From Anaerolineae bacterium (GTDB taxonomy: Bacteria; Chloroflexota; Anaerolineae; Aggregatilineales; J027), in the NCBI GenBank assembly GCA_019913005.1, contig JAIOHL010000177.1, positions 37,165 to 101,164 on the forward strand: 64,000 bases of DNA, written 5' to 3'. Under the pieces are notes generated by a model, which searched no databases, was not told the origin of the DNA, and saw only the letters and a list, made by a program, of their open reading frames with translations. A program made the translations under genes and the position numbers. Shown here one piece after another: positions 27,669 through 37,042 of this stretch (position 1 is the first letter of the stretch; every line of letters begins with the position of its first letter).

Positions 27669-28477
27669 GTTTTAGCATCCTCGTCTGTTTTGTTCACTTT
27701 AGGTCGGGGCTGGCATCGTGCAAATAATAGATTGAGCGCGGCGGGAAATACCACAGCCCCGGCTAAAATTCCAGAGAGATAAGTCCCGTAGAGTGATTTA
27801 CTTCGCAATTCTGGTTGTAACAGAATGTCGTGATATTCTGAGGGTATCTGCTGCTCAATGCTTTCGTGAGGTTCCTCAGGGTTATAGACGATGCTGTAAG
27901 GTTATCCAATAATTTCGGCACGAAACGCTGCAAGTGTTTGCCCGCCCTCAAAATGAACATACTCCCATTCGTGAATGATGGAATAACGATTGTCATATGT
28001 GATCCCATCAACCTCATAGGCATAGATTTTCCTGATTTCTCTACCATCATCCTGACGTGTTTCGATGTCATGAATCGTAGCCTGTGTTGGAATCCATGTG
28101 TAAAACTCATGGGCTTTGATGATAAGGCTATCTCTAACCGTCAAGCACAAAACACTTAGAGCAATCAAAATCGTCGTCAAGAGGAATAGAAAAAGCGCAC
28201 TTCGTCGTGGGTACTTGATAAGTTGTTTAGTATCGTAGTTGGATGGCTCATACAAGGTGGCTGAGTAGGGGTGATATTCCTCTAATCTGACATCTTTACC
28301 CAGTGATTCAAATGACTTAAAAAAGAGGGTTTTGTTCCAATAGTTACATGGCTTTAGGACAATTAATCGGTTTTGTTCTCGTTTGATCGAGCCAATTATT
28401 CCATAGCGGATAAACACAAGAGCAACAAAAAATATCAGACCAGTTTTCAGACAAGCAATACCAATAATCTTTTCCAT
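27641..28477 (-). pseudogene. DUF3592-like membrane protein with an in-frame TAA
   Basis: The ATG at 28477 gives a 191-aa frame with a helix near 5-25, a helix near 100-120 and a DUF3592-like extracellular segment (WIPTQATIHDIETRQDDG, YAYEVDGITYDNRYS, GGQTLAAFRAEIIG), then TAA at 27902-27904. The same frame continues for 86 codons with PYSIVYNPEEPHES, the block expected next in DUF3592, and a hydrophobic helix (GTYLSGILAGAVVFPAALNL) before a TAG at 27641-27643. So a single nonsense change has cut off the last domain and helix. A frame 19 codons longer upstream is ignored. Its 3' end overlaps the converging DUF4062 relic by 28 nt. Confidence 0.75.
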
Positions 28478-28778
28478 GATTACCCCCGAACTTAATCCAT
28501 CTAATATCGAGTGTAGTACCCACCTCAAGCCCAATACAGCCCTATTTAATGGGGGTCTAATCAGCGAATTTGTCTAAAATTTGTGCGGCTTTTGTGGATT
28601 ATGCTCAACCTCACACCCTTTTGATGTGGCGTGGGCTTGAACCCCTTATAAAACCCTCCTATAATGTTTAAGCGTGTTAAAATTCATTTAAGAATCGTAA
28701 TCGTTACCAGTACCCTGCTTAAATTTTGTAATCACCATCATCCGTCATTATCGAATCCATTCATTCCCATAGGTTGAT
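28478..28778. other. intergenic region before the glycosyltransferase gene
   Basis: 301 nt without a supported ORF. It contains one convincing promoter at 28637-28665; nothing else is evident. Confidence 0.6.
28637..28665 (+). promoter_or_regulatory. sigma-A-type promoter
   Basis: TTGAAC at 28637-28642, 17-nt spacer, TATAAT at 28660-28665. It lies 113 nt upstream of the membrane glycosyltransferase start. Confidence 0.65.
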
Positions 28779-30455
28779 ATGCCATTCCAGAATTCCCGTT
28801 TCATCGCGTTTTGTGTCCGTAACAGCCGAACCTTTATCTTTATCGGACTGGCGGTGCTTGTTCTGTTGACCTCGCTGACCAATGTGCCCTCACTGCGACC
28901 ACAGGGCCGGGACAGCGGTATTTTTGCCTATACCGGGCAGGTCGTCAAGGAAGGTGGCGCACCTTACCGCGATGCGTGGGACAACAAACCCCCGCTGGTT
29001 TATTTGCTGAACGCGGCAGCATTTTCGATGTTCGGGGTGAATCGCTGGGCCATCTGGATAATCGAAATTATCATGCTGGCGGTGACGAGTCTGTTGTTTT
29101 TTAATCTCGTCCACACCCTCTATAAACGCCAGTGGTTCGCCCTGTTCGGCACGCTATTATTCATTATGTTAATGCGTCAGCCCAAATTGATCGGTGACGG
29201 GAACTACACCGAAAGTTATGCCCTACTGTTTCAGGTGCTGTGCCTCATTTTTGGCTTTCAATTTCTACAAAAACCCGCTGCCAAATGGTGTTTCTGGTTC
29301 GGCCTGACTGCCAGTCTCGCATTTATGGCAAAACAAACCAGTGCTGGGGTCGCGGTAGTATTCATCCCCGCCCTTTTTCTGGCCCGCCATGAGATTATTC
29401 ATTCGCCCCGCCGCAAGACATGGTTAACCGCAATGGGACTGGGCACGCTGGCAGGCTTGGGCGTGATGGCGCTTTATCTGGCCTACAATCAGGCATTGGT
29501 GGAGGGCGTTGAAGCCATTTTTATTACCCCCTCCCAACTGCATAGCTGGATTAGCCGCCGCAATGTGCCGATTTGGGAAACGGTCTATACCTCACTAACG
29601 AATAAACTCGTTCAATCGCTGCTGTTCCCATTGGCCCCGCTCTATCTGACAGGCGCGGTGGTCGCTATTCGTTCGGCGGTGCGGCGTGCCTCGGATAATG
29701 CTGAATCGCTGACCCTTATGACCTTTCAGGTATGGGTGGCGCTGTGTTTTATGCTGGACTTCGTAGCTGCCAACATCACCAACCGCACCTACTACCACTA
29801 TTACATTACACCCCTGCCCGCCATGACCTTGCTAATTTTGATGGGCCTGATCGCCCTATCCAAACTGCATTGGTCACATCCGGTCTATCGGGTCGTTCGA
29901 GTCGGGGCATGGTCATATACCACCGTCGTCTTTATCAGCCTTGCCGCTCTGATTATCTCGACTTTCGTCTATTTTGAGCGTAACGGGGATTTGTTCGGGC
30001 CGGCTATTGAATGGCGACTAGCAGATTATGCCGAAGCCCACACCGACCCAAACGACAAAGTGTTGGTCTGGGGGGCCGCCAGTGGCATCAATTTCCAATC
30101 AGATCGCCGCAGTCCCACTAATTTGCATTATGCTTATCCACTGCTTGTGCCGGGTGAAATCAGCGAAGAATATGTGGCGGATTTGCTGCAAGATTTAAAT
30201 GAAAATCCGCCAGAAATGATTATTGATACCACTTTGCAAGATGGCAATCGCGTCCCACCGCTTGATCCAGCCCTGCGCCATGAATGGTGGCGTTCCGGCG
30301 GGCGGCGTGATGTTGAAAATCTGAAGCCGATTTATGATTTTGTGGATGAACACTGTGTCATCGTGGATGAAATCCGGCAGGCCATGATTTACCGCTGTCA
30401 TTATTTCCAAGTGTTTGAATTTAACGCGCCTGCCACCCGCGAACCAAGTTTTTAG
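28779..30455 (+). CDS. membrane glycosyltransferase of the PMT/ArnT (GT39/GT83-like) type
   Basis: A 558-aa protein with about ten membrane helices in the first 410 residues and a soluble C-terminal domain. The first loop carries GRDSGIFAYTGQVV and APYRDAWDNKPPLVYLL, the Asp-containing motif of GT-C enzymes that use polyprenyl-phosphate sugars. It should transfer a sugar from a lipid carrier to a protein, lipid or glycan on the outer face; the acceptor is not known. AGGTTGAT precedes the ATG. The lipoprotein gene follows on the same strand. Confidence 0.83.
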   Translation: MPFQNSRFIAFCVRNSRTFIFIGLAVLVLLTSLTNVPSLRPQGRDSGIFAYTGQVVKEGGAPYRDAWDNKPPLVYLLNAAAFSMFGVNRWAIWIIEIIMLAVTSLLFFNLVHTLYKRQWFALFGTLLFIMLMRQPKLIGDGNYTESYALLFQVLCLIFGFQFLQKPAAKWCFWFGLTASLAFMAKQTSAGVAVVFIPALFLARHEIIHSPRRKTWLTAMGLGTLAGLGVMALYLAYNQALVEGVEAIFITPSQLHSWISRRNVPIWETVYTSLTNKLVQSLLFPLAPLYLTGAVVAIRSAVRRASDNAESLTLMTFQVWVALCFMLDFVAANITNRTYYHYYITPLPAMTLLILMGLIALSKLHWSHPVYRVVRVGAWSYTTVVFISLAALIISTFVYFERNGDLFGPAIEWRLADYAEAHTDPNDKVLVWGAASGINFQSDRRSPTNLHYAYPLLVPGEISEEYVADLLQDLNENPPEMIIDTTLQDGNRVPPLDPALRHEWWRSGGRRDVENLKPIYDFVDEHCVIVDEIRQAMIYRCHYFQVFEFNAPATREPSF

Positions 30456-30511
30456 TATCGTAGGTGGGTATTGATAGCAGGTATAGGTTTAGTCATAAGG
30501 AAATTTTCGGG

Positions 30512-31072
30512 ATGCGACACAAAACACTTTTCATTGCGCTCATCGCCTTGCAGCTATTTTTGGCGGCGTGCCAGAATGACGACGATTCTTCCGACGGTGG
30601 CAGCAATGGCAATCCAACATCACCCACTCTGACCCCAACGGCGGCATTAAGCCCCGTGACCATTAACCCTAACCCCGGCGGAATTCAATCGGAAACGATT
30701 CCTACCCAAAAGCTCTCCCCCGGTGAAGGGCGTCTGGTCTTAAATATTTCGATGCCAGAGGGCTATAAATTTAACAACCTTGCCCCGTTTGTTGGTGAAT
30801 TTAGCTCGGATAACAGTGCCGTTTCAATTACTGAGGCCGACGCCAAAATTGAAGCAATCGAACCTAAGCTGCCCATTGTGATTCCAATTACCCTTCGCCC
30901 CGGTGAAGCCACGATGACGCTCAATCTCAGCATCTATTGGTGCGAGGCCGTCAATGAAACCTTGTGTTTTGTAGATCGCCGTGAGGTCAAAGTGCCACTG
31001 ACAATCTCTGCCGATGGCATTACTACACAGGCGTTGGCGGAGATCGCGCTTGTGCCACCTGTTGCGCCATAA
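30512..31072 (+). CDS. putative lipoprotein
   Basis: The ATG at 30512 (TAAGGAA upstream) gives a typical lipoprotein signal, LFIALIALQLFLAAC, with the lipobox cysteine at about residue 20. The mature part has a Ser/Asp/Gly-rich linker, a Thr/Pro stretch and a beta-rich domain of about 120 aa (LVLNISMPEGYKFNNLAPF). That domain is similar in style to the C-terminal domain of thiol-disulfide or DsbD-like N-terminal folds, but it is not assigned. An in-frame GTG 48 nt upstream is disfavoured. A terminator follows. Confidence 0.7.
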   Translation: MRHKTLFIALIALQLFLAACQNDDDSSDGGSNGNPTSPTLTPTAALSPVTINPNPGGIQSETIPTQKLSPGEGRLVLNISMPEGYKFNNLAPFVGEFSSDNSAVSITEADAKIEAIEPKLPIVIPITLRPGEATMTLNLSIYWCEAVNETLCFVDRREVKVPLTISADGITTQALAEIALVPPVAP

Positions 31073-31080
31073 ATTGTAGG

Positions 31081-31108
31081 GAGGGCGGTGTAACAATCGC
31101 CCTCTTTT
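31081..31108 (+). terminator. rho-independent terminator
   Basis: GAGGGCG/CGCCCTC 7-bp stem with a 10-nt loop, followed by TTTT. It sits between the lipoprotein gene and the converging YhhN gene. Confidence 0.75.
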
Positions 31109-31110
31109 GA

Positions 31111-31746
31111 TTACCGCATAATAGACAAGGCAATTAACCACTGCGCCGAAAAATACGTCCCCAAAATTACTAAACGAGAAAGATGGAAGGGCTGTTTAAA
31201 GCGGTTATAGGCCAGCACCGCATCGGAAGCCATAAACAGCGTTGCCCCCAGCGCCGCCAACCATGACCCAGTTTGATCAGTATCAACCCAGCGCCCAATC
31301 GCCATCCACCCCATCGTCAAGATGACCAGCATGTAGACCATAACCGGGATTTTCATCTCCCCCAACGTTGGCAGCAAAATCGCCACCATGCCCGCGCCGA
31401 AAATCAGTAGTGGGACAGCCACCCACAATACAATTGGCAAATCGCCTTCGACAGCAAATGCGACGATGTAAAAAATATGGGCAATCAAAAAGCTGACAAG
31501 GCCGGGAACAAAACGATCTTGGGGCAGCATCAAGAAAGTATCGCCACCGACGGAAAAAAGCAGGCCAATTACAATTAGGATTTTATAGGTGTCCGAGATG
31601 GGGTCTAACAAAAGCGCCATGACAATGATGAACGCCATTGTTAGGGGTTTAAAAAGATAGATATGCTTCTGTGGCCCAAAATATTCGGCCCGGATATGCA
31701 AAGCACCTGAAATCAACGTCAGTATGGAAAGCACCGCGATTAACAA
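31111..31746 (-). CDS. YhhN/TMEM86-family membrane protein (lysoplasmalogenase-like)
   Basis: A 211-aa protein with about eight membrane helices, the normal size for YhhN. Family signatures are YLFKPLTMAFI (conserved Lys-Pro), FSVGGDTFLMLPQ (Asp), FLIAHIFYIVAF and GATLFMASDAVLAYNRF (Ser-Asp). The family hydrolyses the vinyl ether bond of lysoplasmalogens in animals; the bacterial substrate is uncertain. The start is TTG with GGAAAGGGA upstream, 21 nt after the copper protein gene, so it is the last gene of that operon. Confidence 0.85.
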   Translation of the reverse strand: MLIAVLSILTLISGALHIRAEYFGPQKHIYLFKPLTMAFIIVMALLLDPISDTYKILIVIGLLFSVGGDTFLMLPQDRFVPGLVSFLIAHIFYIVAFAVEGDLPIVLWVAVPLLIFGAGMVAILLPTLGEMKIPVMVYMLVILTMGWMAIGRWVDTDQTGSWLAALGATLFMASDAVLAYNRFKQPFHLSRLVILGTYFSAQWLIALSIMR

Positions 31747-31767
31747 GGTCGAATCCCTTTCCAGTGT

Positions 31768-34542
31768 TTAGGGCGCGACCTGTACCACCTTGGTCTTTGT
31801 CCATGTTTCCGCATCGGGTGATGACCACAACGCCGCGCCGGAAGAATCCAATACCCAGAGTGTACCCGTCATCCCCAACCCATAAAAGTAGGCATTCTTT
31901 GAATCTGGGATTTTGATGACCTGCCATTCCCCATTGGCCCAGACGTACAATTTGCCACCCGCCAGCACAAAAAATCGCCCATTCAATTGACGAATCGCGT
32001 CAATCGGCTGATTGTCGGGCAAGGGAATAGGTTTGCTCCATGTCGCGTCGGCATAATTCCAGCGATAGACCCCCTGTGTGGTAACGGCTATTAAATTCTC
32101 ATCCTCATCAAACCATATGGATTTAACCGGGGCAGGCGCATTAATCGGCTTCCATCCCAAGCCCAAATCCGGTGTCTGGAAAAGCTGATCGCCATTTTGC
32201 AGGATATGGGTGTGATTGCCCATCATCACTAGATCACCCGTTGGTTGGTCAGTGAGGGGAACATCCAGCAGTGCCCAATGATCCGGCCCGCGCATCATTT
32301 CGCCCATGCCCATCGAAAATAGATAGCCATGTGTCATTTCCAAAAGCTGCGCTGGTACATCGTCCACTACTGTCCATTTTCCATCTCGATTGACCCGCAA
32401 CCCTTTGTCGGTAGCGGCCCATAACACACCGTTCGGATCAACATACAGGTCATTGACAGGTATCTCAAACGGAACAAGTAGCCATTGCGGGCCATCATTA
32501 TCGAATTCGATAGGTCGCAAAATGACCCCATCGGCGGTAAGCAGATAGGGATAACCCGCCGAACTGGTAAAAATCATCCGAATTGGCGCACCGGGGGCAG
32601 GATGAAAAGCAGAGGCTTTGGTCGAAGGTTCTACCATATCGGTTGAGCTAATCGCCCCACTGACCAGTAGTATTGCGCCGACTATAACCAAACCCGCCCC
32701 CACTAATTTTTCGCCGCGAAGCCACTGTCGCCGATTTTGCCCGATGACCCATCCACCTAAACCAGTTGCGGCCAATCCAGTCAATAAGACGGCAATACCC
32801 TGATGCGATAAGGGAGCACTGGTATCAGGCAGCGGTGGGGCAGCAAGCGCAGGAGGCAGATTCACTTGGGGGTTAAAATCCACCACCGTATCATAAACGT
32901 TCGGGCGCTGGATATTCACGCGGATTTGCCAATCGCCGGGGGTGCTGAGATTACTACCGGAGGCCCTATAAACGCCGTCCCCTTGATAGGTGGGGTTGAG
33001 TTCACTACCGCCCAAATTCTCGGCTTGATTTTCAAAACGCAGGCGAATGAGGCTGGCATCTTCAATCGGGCTGCCACTGAGGTCAGTCAGGTGTATGGCG
33101 AATGTATTTCCCCCCACATAACCGGGGCGGATGTCCAATTCAATATTCATGCCATCCACCGTTTGGGTTTCAGCAATCGGGTTCGGCGGGGGTTCAGTCT
33201 GAACAGATGCTTGGGCCTCCCGTAATTCAATCACCCCCCGCGCCGGAGCAATCGCGGTCATTACGCCAACAACTATCAAAATCCCGCACACCAGTGCAAT
33301 TTCGAGTCCAACCAATCCCTGCAATCGCCCTGCCCAGATTTTTTGACCCTGCTGTAATCCCCGCTGCGTCCAAATGAGATTGAAACCTGCGATGCCGAGT
33401 AGCGGCAAGATCAGCAATAATTTCACCAACAGGGCCTGTCCATACTGCGTATCCAACAGCCCATCCACCGAGCCGACTTGCAGCCACGCCGCGTAACTGC
33501 CCGTGATGATAAGCGCCATCACCGTAACCCGCGCCATATTGGAAAAATAACCAACCAACGCCGCAATCTGCCCCATATCAGCGGAATTTCGGCGCAGCGG
33601 GCCAAGCACATGGATAAACTGCGCTAAACTGCCGAGCCACAACGCCGATGCCAATAAGTGCAGCCAATCCGCCGCAACCGCCGCCGTTTGTTCTTGAGCA
33701 GCACTGGCATGGCTAAAGAGGCTGTGGGTCAACAAAATCACCCCGCCCAAAATCAGCGCATTCCAATAAAAGCGCCGATCCTGTTTCGCCAACCACAGAA
33801 TAATGCCAAGTACACCCCACAGCCCCATACGCGCCAACCACAAGCGTCCAAAGCGCGTTTCCATGACGATTTGTTTCAACACGGTCTGGCTGATAGGGCT
33901 AAAAACGGCATTGCCTGTTGCCTGCGAAATTTGTAGGAGGAGAATCAGCACCCCGGTTAAGCCCAATAGCCAGTATCCCACCCATATCCATTTCCGCATA
34001 CGGGATTCAATGATGGGCTGTGTATCGCCAAACACAGGCTGCCATATAAATAACCAGAATCCAATCCCCCCCATCATAAGGGCGAGGCTTATCAAATTGA
34101 GCCAACGAATGGCGGCGCTGTCCGTCGGAATGGCGCCACTATCCTGACCCGCCAGCCCTGCCCCTGCAATCGGTTCGCCGATGGTAAACGCAAAACTGCC
34201 GCGTGTTTGATGTCCATCCGCTGATGACACCACCCGCCATGACACCGTATATAAACCGTCCGGCAGGGGGTCGGGGTGCATAAAAAGCTGGCGCGAATCG
34301 GTAGGGTCAAGCTGGGAAGGTGGGGTTTGAATCGCTACTCCTTCGCGGTCACGCAGCGAAAAACTGCTAAAATCGGCTTCCAATGCCTCGGTAAACCATA
34401 AGCGAATTTCGGTGGGCGATTCCTCTAATACCGCATTCGCCGCCGGATTGGAATGATAGAGATTGGCATGGGCCTGTACTGATGCTGCCACCCACAGCGC
34501 CGCCCCGATCATTCCGATGAGAATCGAAATCCGTTTCAGCAT
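31768..34542 (-). CDS. CopC-CopD fusion with a C-terminal propeller-like domain
   Basis: A 924-aa protein. After a signal peptide the mature end begins H-A (QAHANLYHSNPA). This gives the N-terminal His of a CopC copper site, with SADGH supplying the second His (domain about 28-125). A CopD membrane part of eight helices follows (about 150-430), then an extracellular FixH/YtkA-like beta domain (about 470-575). Another one or two helices come next, then a sensor-like propeller of repeated short blades (LLTADGVILRP, DPNGVLWAATDKGLRV, IAVTTQGVYRW, LYVWANGEWQVI). CopC and CopD handle copper at the membrane; the propeller is an unusual addition. The ATG at 34542 (CAGGGA upstream) is preferred to an upstream TTG. 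Confidence 0.87.
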   Translation of the reverse strand: MLKRISILIGMIGAALWVAASVQAHANLYHSNPAANAVLEESPTEIRLWFTEALEADFSSFSLRDREGVAIQTPPSQLDPTDSRQLFMHPDPLPDGLYTVSWRVVSSADGHQTRGSFAFTIGEPIAGAGLAGQDSGAIPTDSAAIRWLNLISLALMMGGIGFWLFIWQPVFGDTQPIIESRMRKWIWVGYWLLGLTGVLILLLQISQATGNAVFSPISQTVLKQIVMETRFGRLWLARMGLWGVLGIILWLAKQDRRFYWNALILGGVILLTHSLFSHASAAQEQTAAVAADWLHLLASALWLGSLAQFIHVLGPLRRNSADMGQIAALVGYFSNMARVTVMALIITGSYAAWLQVGSVDGLLDTQYGQALLVKLLLILPLLGIAGFNLIWTQRGLQQGQKIWAGRLQGLVGLEIALVCGILIVVGVMTAIAPARGVIELREAQASVQTEPPPNPIAETQTVDGMNIELDIRPGYVGGNTFAIHLTDLSGSPIEDASLIRLRFENQAENLGGSELNPTYQGDGVYRASGSNLSTPGDWQIRVNIQRPNVYDTVVDFNPQVNLPPALAAPPLPDTSAPLSHQGIAVLLTGLAATGLGGWVIGQNRRQWLRGEKLVGAGLVIVGAILLVSGAISSTDMVEPSTKASAFHPAPGAPIRMIFTSSAGYPYLLTADGVILRPIEFDNDGPQWLLVPFEIPVNDLYVDPNGVLWAATDKGLRVNRDGKWTVVDDVPAQLLEMTHGYLFSMGMGEMMRGPDHWALLDVPLTDQPTGDLVMMGNHTHILQNGDQLFQTPDLGLGWKPINAPAPVKSIWFDEDENLIAVTTQGVYRWNYADATWSKPIPLPDNQPIDAIRQLNGRFFVLAGGKLYVWANGEWQVIKIPDSKNAYFYGLGMTGTLWVLDSSGAALWSSPDAETWTKTKVVQVAP

Positions 34543-34559
34543 GATTTTTCCCTGCAAAA

Positions 34560-35141
34560 CTACTGGCCTTGCAGTTCGGTCAATTGGGCCTGCAATTCGG
34601 CGATGAGGGCTTCCAGTTGGCTAATCTGAATTTGCAGTCCTTCAATCGAGGCTTCGGGTTCGGGGAACAGCACATCACTGATGGGTTCAACCGAGCTAAA
34701 TTCACCATCTGCCGAGGAGAAGGTTTCATCTACTGGGGTCTCGCCAATCGTGCCCGTCAGGTGGAAGGTATAATCGCCGGCGCGGGTGGGAATGATGGCA
34801 GCGATATAATGATTGGTTTCATCTCCGGCCAATTCGAGATCAAGCACTTTGGTGGCATCCCCAAAACTTACCTCGATTTGTAGATTGGCTTCAATTGGCT
34901 CGGCTTCGACATGTTCATCGGTGGCCTCATCCGTGTGTTCATCCTCATCCACGCTGATATGCACCTCTACGCCATTATAGACACCAGCATAAGCAGGCTC
35001 GACCACCCAACCTAGTTCAACCGTGTAGGGGCCGACTTGCCGACCCTCATGCGCTTTGGCCGATTGATCAGCGGCTGAAAGAAGACTGACACTCAATAAC
35101 ATCACCAGCAAAAACACAATAAAAAAGCGACGCTTGTTCAT
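34560..35141 (-). CDS. secreted partner of the CopC-CopD protein
   Basis: A 193-aa protein with signal peptide MNKRRFFIVFLLVMLLSVS, then an immunoglobulin-like beta domain (YTVELGWVVEPAYAGVYNGV, acidic His/Asp/Glu-rich loop, AGDYTFHLTG) and a C-terminal coiled coil (IEGLQIQISQLEALIAELQA). The acidic His-containing loop could bind metal. The frame is open 27 codons further up, but the signal peptide fixes the start at 35141. It is 17 nt upstream of the CopC-CopD gene and in the same operon. Confidence 0.75.
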   Translation of the reverse strand: MNKRRFFIVFLLVMLLSVSLLSAADQSAKAHEGRQVGPYTVELGWVVEPAYAGVYNGVEVHISVDEDEHTDEATDEHVEAEPIEANLQIEVSFGDATKVLDLELAGDETNHYIAAIIPTRAGDYTFHLTGTIGETPVDETFSSADGEFSSVEPISDVLFPEPEASIEGLQIQISQLEALIAELQAQLTELQGQ

Positions 35142-35225
35142 AGGTACAGATAAACCTTTCTCAATAGGGAATGGGCAAAAAAGTGACGACCCCAGAAATT
35201 TGTAGCAACCATATCTATACATTAA

Positions 35226-36098
35226 TCATCTACGGCGACCCCACCGCCGTGCCACCCATGTGAGAGGTTGGGTGAGTGCATACCACACATGCTCCCAATT
35301 GCTGGCTTCTGGTGCTTCCGATTTCATGCGACGCCAGCGTTTCCCCAGTCCAAGCCGAGCTATGGGGGTATGAGTTTGTGCATCACGGTCTAGTGATTTT
35401 TCTGACCGCCCATAACGATAAGTCGAGCGCAGCCGCTGTCCCAAACTCAAAAAATAATAATGCTCGACCCATGCGGCAGGCTCATAATAAACCAGTACCC
35501 CTTGTTCACGGAGTCGCAGGTCTATAGAGTAATCGTCAAAATACCAGTCATTGGATTTAGACTGCGCGGCTAACCAGACATCTTTGCGAAAACTGCGATT
35601 GCCCCCAAACGTAAACCATGCCTGTCCAGATTGGGCATTGGTGATGCCAAGCGGGGCATTGAGACGGTCAAAATAGGCCATGTGCCCACGATACTGCTTC
35701 CAACCCGCCACGTTCATTTTGTCGCCATGTTGCAGTCCCCCTCCCACACCAACCGCCGAGGCAAGCCGTTCATAAACTGCCGCGTAGGTCGCTAACCAGT
35801 CCGACGGGGCTTGGCAGTCATCGTCCAAAAACACCATAATTTCGCCTCGACTGTGCCGCACACCGTTTAATCGCGCCGCCCCCCATCCCTGCTGGGATTG
35901 ACGGAGGTAACGAATGAGACCGGATTGATGATAGGGCATCAAGATTTTGCCAGTGCCGGGCCGACTACCGTCATCCACTACAATGATCTCAAAATCGTCA
36001 GCGGGAAAATTCTGAGTTAATAGACTTTCAATACAGCGGGTGACGAGTGCGGGGCGATTATGGGTAGTCACAATAACCGAAAAATACAGGTTTTTCAT
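35226..36098 (-). CDS. GT2 family glycosyltransferase
   Basis: A 290-aa GT-A enzyme: SVIVTTHNRPALVTRCIESL at the N-terminus, IIVVDDGS for nucleotide binding, MVFLDDDC as the DxD metal site and a WFTFGGNRSFRKDVW acceptor-side motif. It adds a sugar from a nucleotide donor to a growing glycan at the cytoplasmic face. Its ATG overlaps the stop of the upstream GT2 gene (ATGA). It is the last gene of a five-gene glycan operon. Confidence 0.9.
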   Translation of the reverse strand: MKNLYFSVIVTTHNRPALVTRCIESLLTQNFPADDFEIIVVDDGSRPGTGKILMPYHQSGLIRYLRQSQQGWGAARLNGVRHSRGEIMVFLDDDCQAPSDWLATYAAVYERLASAVGVGGGLQHGDKMNVAGWKQYRGHMAYFDRLNAPLGITNAQSGQAWFTFGGNRSFRKDVWLAAQSKSNDWYFDDYSIDLRLREQGVLVYYEPAAWVEHYYFLSLGQRLRSTYRYGRSEKSLDRDAQTHTPIARLGLGKRWRRMKSEAPEASNWEHVWYALTQPLTWVARRWGRRR

Positions 36099-37042
36099 GA
36101 TGGTCCTTCAAAATAGCCTGCCTCTTGCAGCCAAGCCTGAATTTGGATAGAGGGGGGTCGCTCAGAGGGAACATAGCCCCATAATTTGATCGGACGGGTG
36201 ACGTATTTTTTGCGGCGCAGGGTGCGGGCGAGGAACAGCGCAGCAGATCGGGCGACAATTTCCGGAAGCTGCCATAAAAACAGGGCCGGGAGCAAAGTGG
36301 ACCAGTCACGCGGTTGACTAAATCGCAGGAAAAAGAGGGCATGGTTGCGCGTGCGGAGATAGGTCTGCCACAAAAAGCGTTTTTCGCCCGAACTGCCTAC
36401 CGCATGAATCACCTTCGATTGCAGTGCCACCGCCGTCATATAGCCTAATTTCTTAGCCCGCAGGCACAATTCGGCGTCTTCAAAATAGGCATCGTAAATC
36501 GGTGCTAACCCACCCACCTTTTCCATGATCTCGCGGCGGGCCATCAGCGTACAGCCCCACACATAATCAATTGGTAGCCAATTTTTAGCAATAGGGGTTT
36601 CATCGGTACAGCGCCGCAACAGCACCCGCCCCCATCGAAAATCAAGGTCGCCTCCCATGTCAATCACATCAGGGCGTAGAGTCCGCTGCATCAATGGGCC
36701 AATCACGCCAATTTGGGGATTTTCGTCGCCAACCCGCACCATCTCGGCCAATGCGTCCGGCTGCATGACAACATCATTATTCAGCAGGAGTATCCATTGA
36801 CAGTCCTGCCCCATCAGGTAATCAATGCCTTGATTATTGGCATGGACATAGCCTGTGTTGCGTTCGTTTTGGATAAGACACACTTCAGGAAAATAGTCGG
36901 CAATACAATCGGGTGTGCCATCCTGCGAGGCGTTATCCACCACCACGGCCTGCCATTGGGGATAGGTTTGGTGGCGTAGCGAAGTCAGACATTTAAGCGT
37001 GTCATGCAGGCCGTTCCATGTCACAATCACAATACCAATCAA
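36095..37042 (-). CDS. GT2 family glycosyltransferase (WcaE/rhamnosyltransferase-like)
   Basis: A 315-aa enzyme: GIVIVTWNGLHDTLKCLTSL, AVVVDNASQDGT, RNTGYVHANNQGI, and ILLLNNDVVM as the DxD-like site. WGCTLMARREI and YFEDAELCLRAK are typical of the family. The start is TTG, overlapping the stop of the GT4 gene as TTGA, so it is coupled on both sides. Confidence 0.9.
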   Translation of the reverse strand: MIGIVIVTWNGLHDTLKCLTSLRHQTYPQWQAVVVDNASQDGTPDCIADYFPEVCLIQNERNTGYVHANNQGIDYLMGQDCQWILLLNNDVVMQPDALAEMVRVGDENPQIGVIGPLMQRTLRPDVIDMGGDLDFRWGRVLLRRCTDETPIAKNWLPIDYVWGCTLMARREIMEKVGGLAPIYDAYFEDAELCLRAKKLGYMTAVALQSKVIHAVGSSGEKRFLWQTYLRTRNHALFFLRFSQPRDWSTLLPALFLWQLPEIVARSAALFLARTLRRKKYVTRPIKLWGYVPSERPPSIQIQAWLQEAGYFEGPS

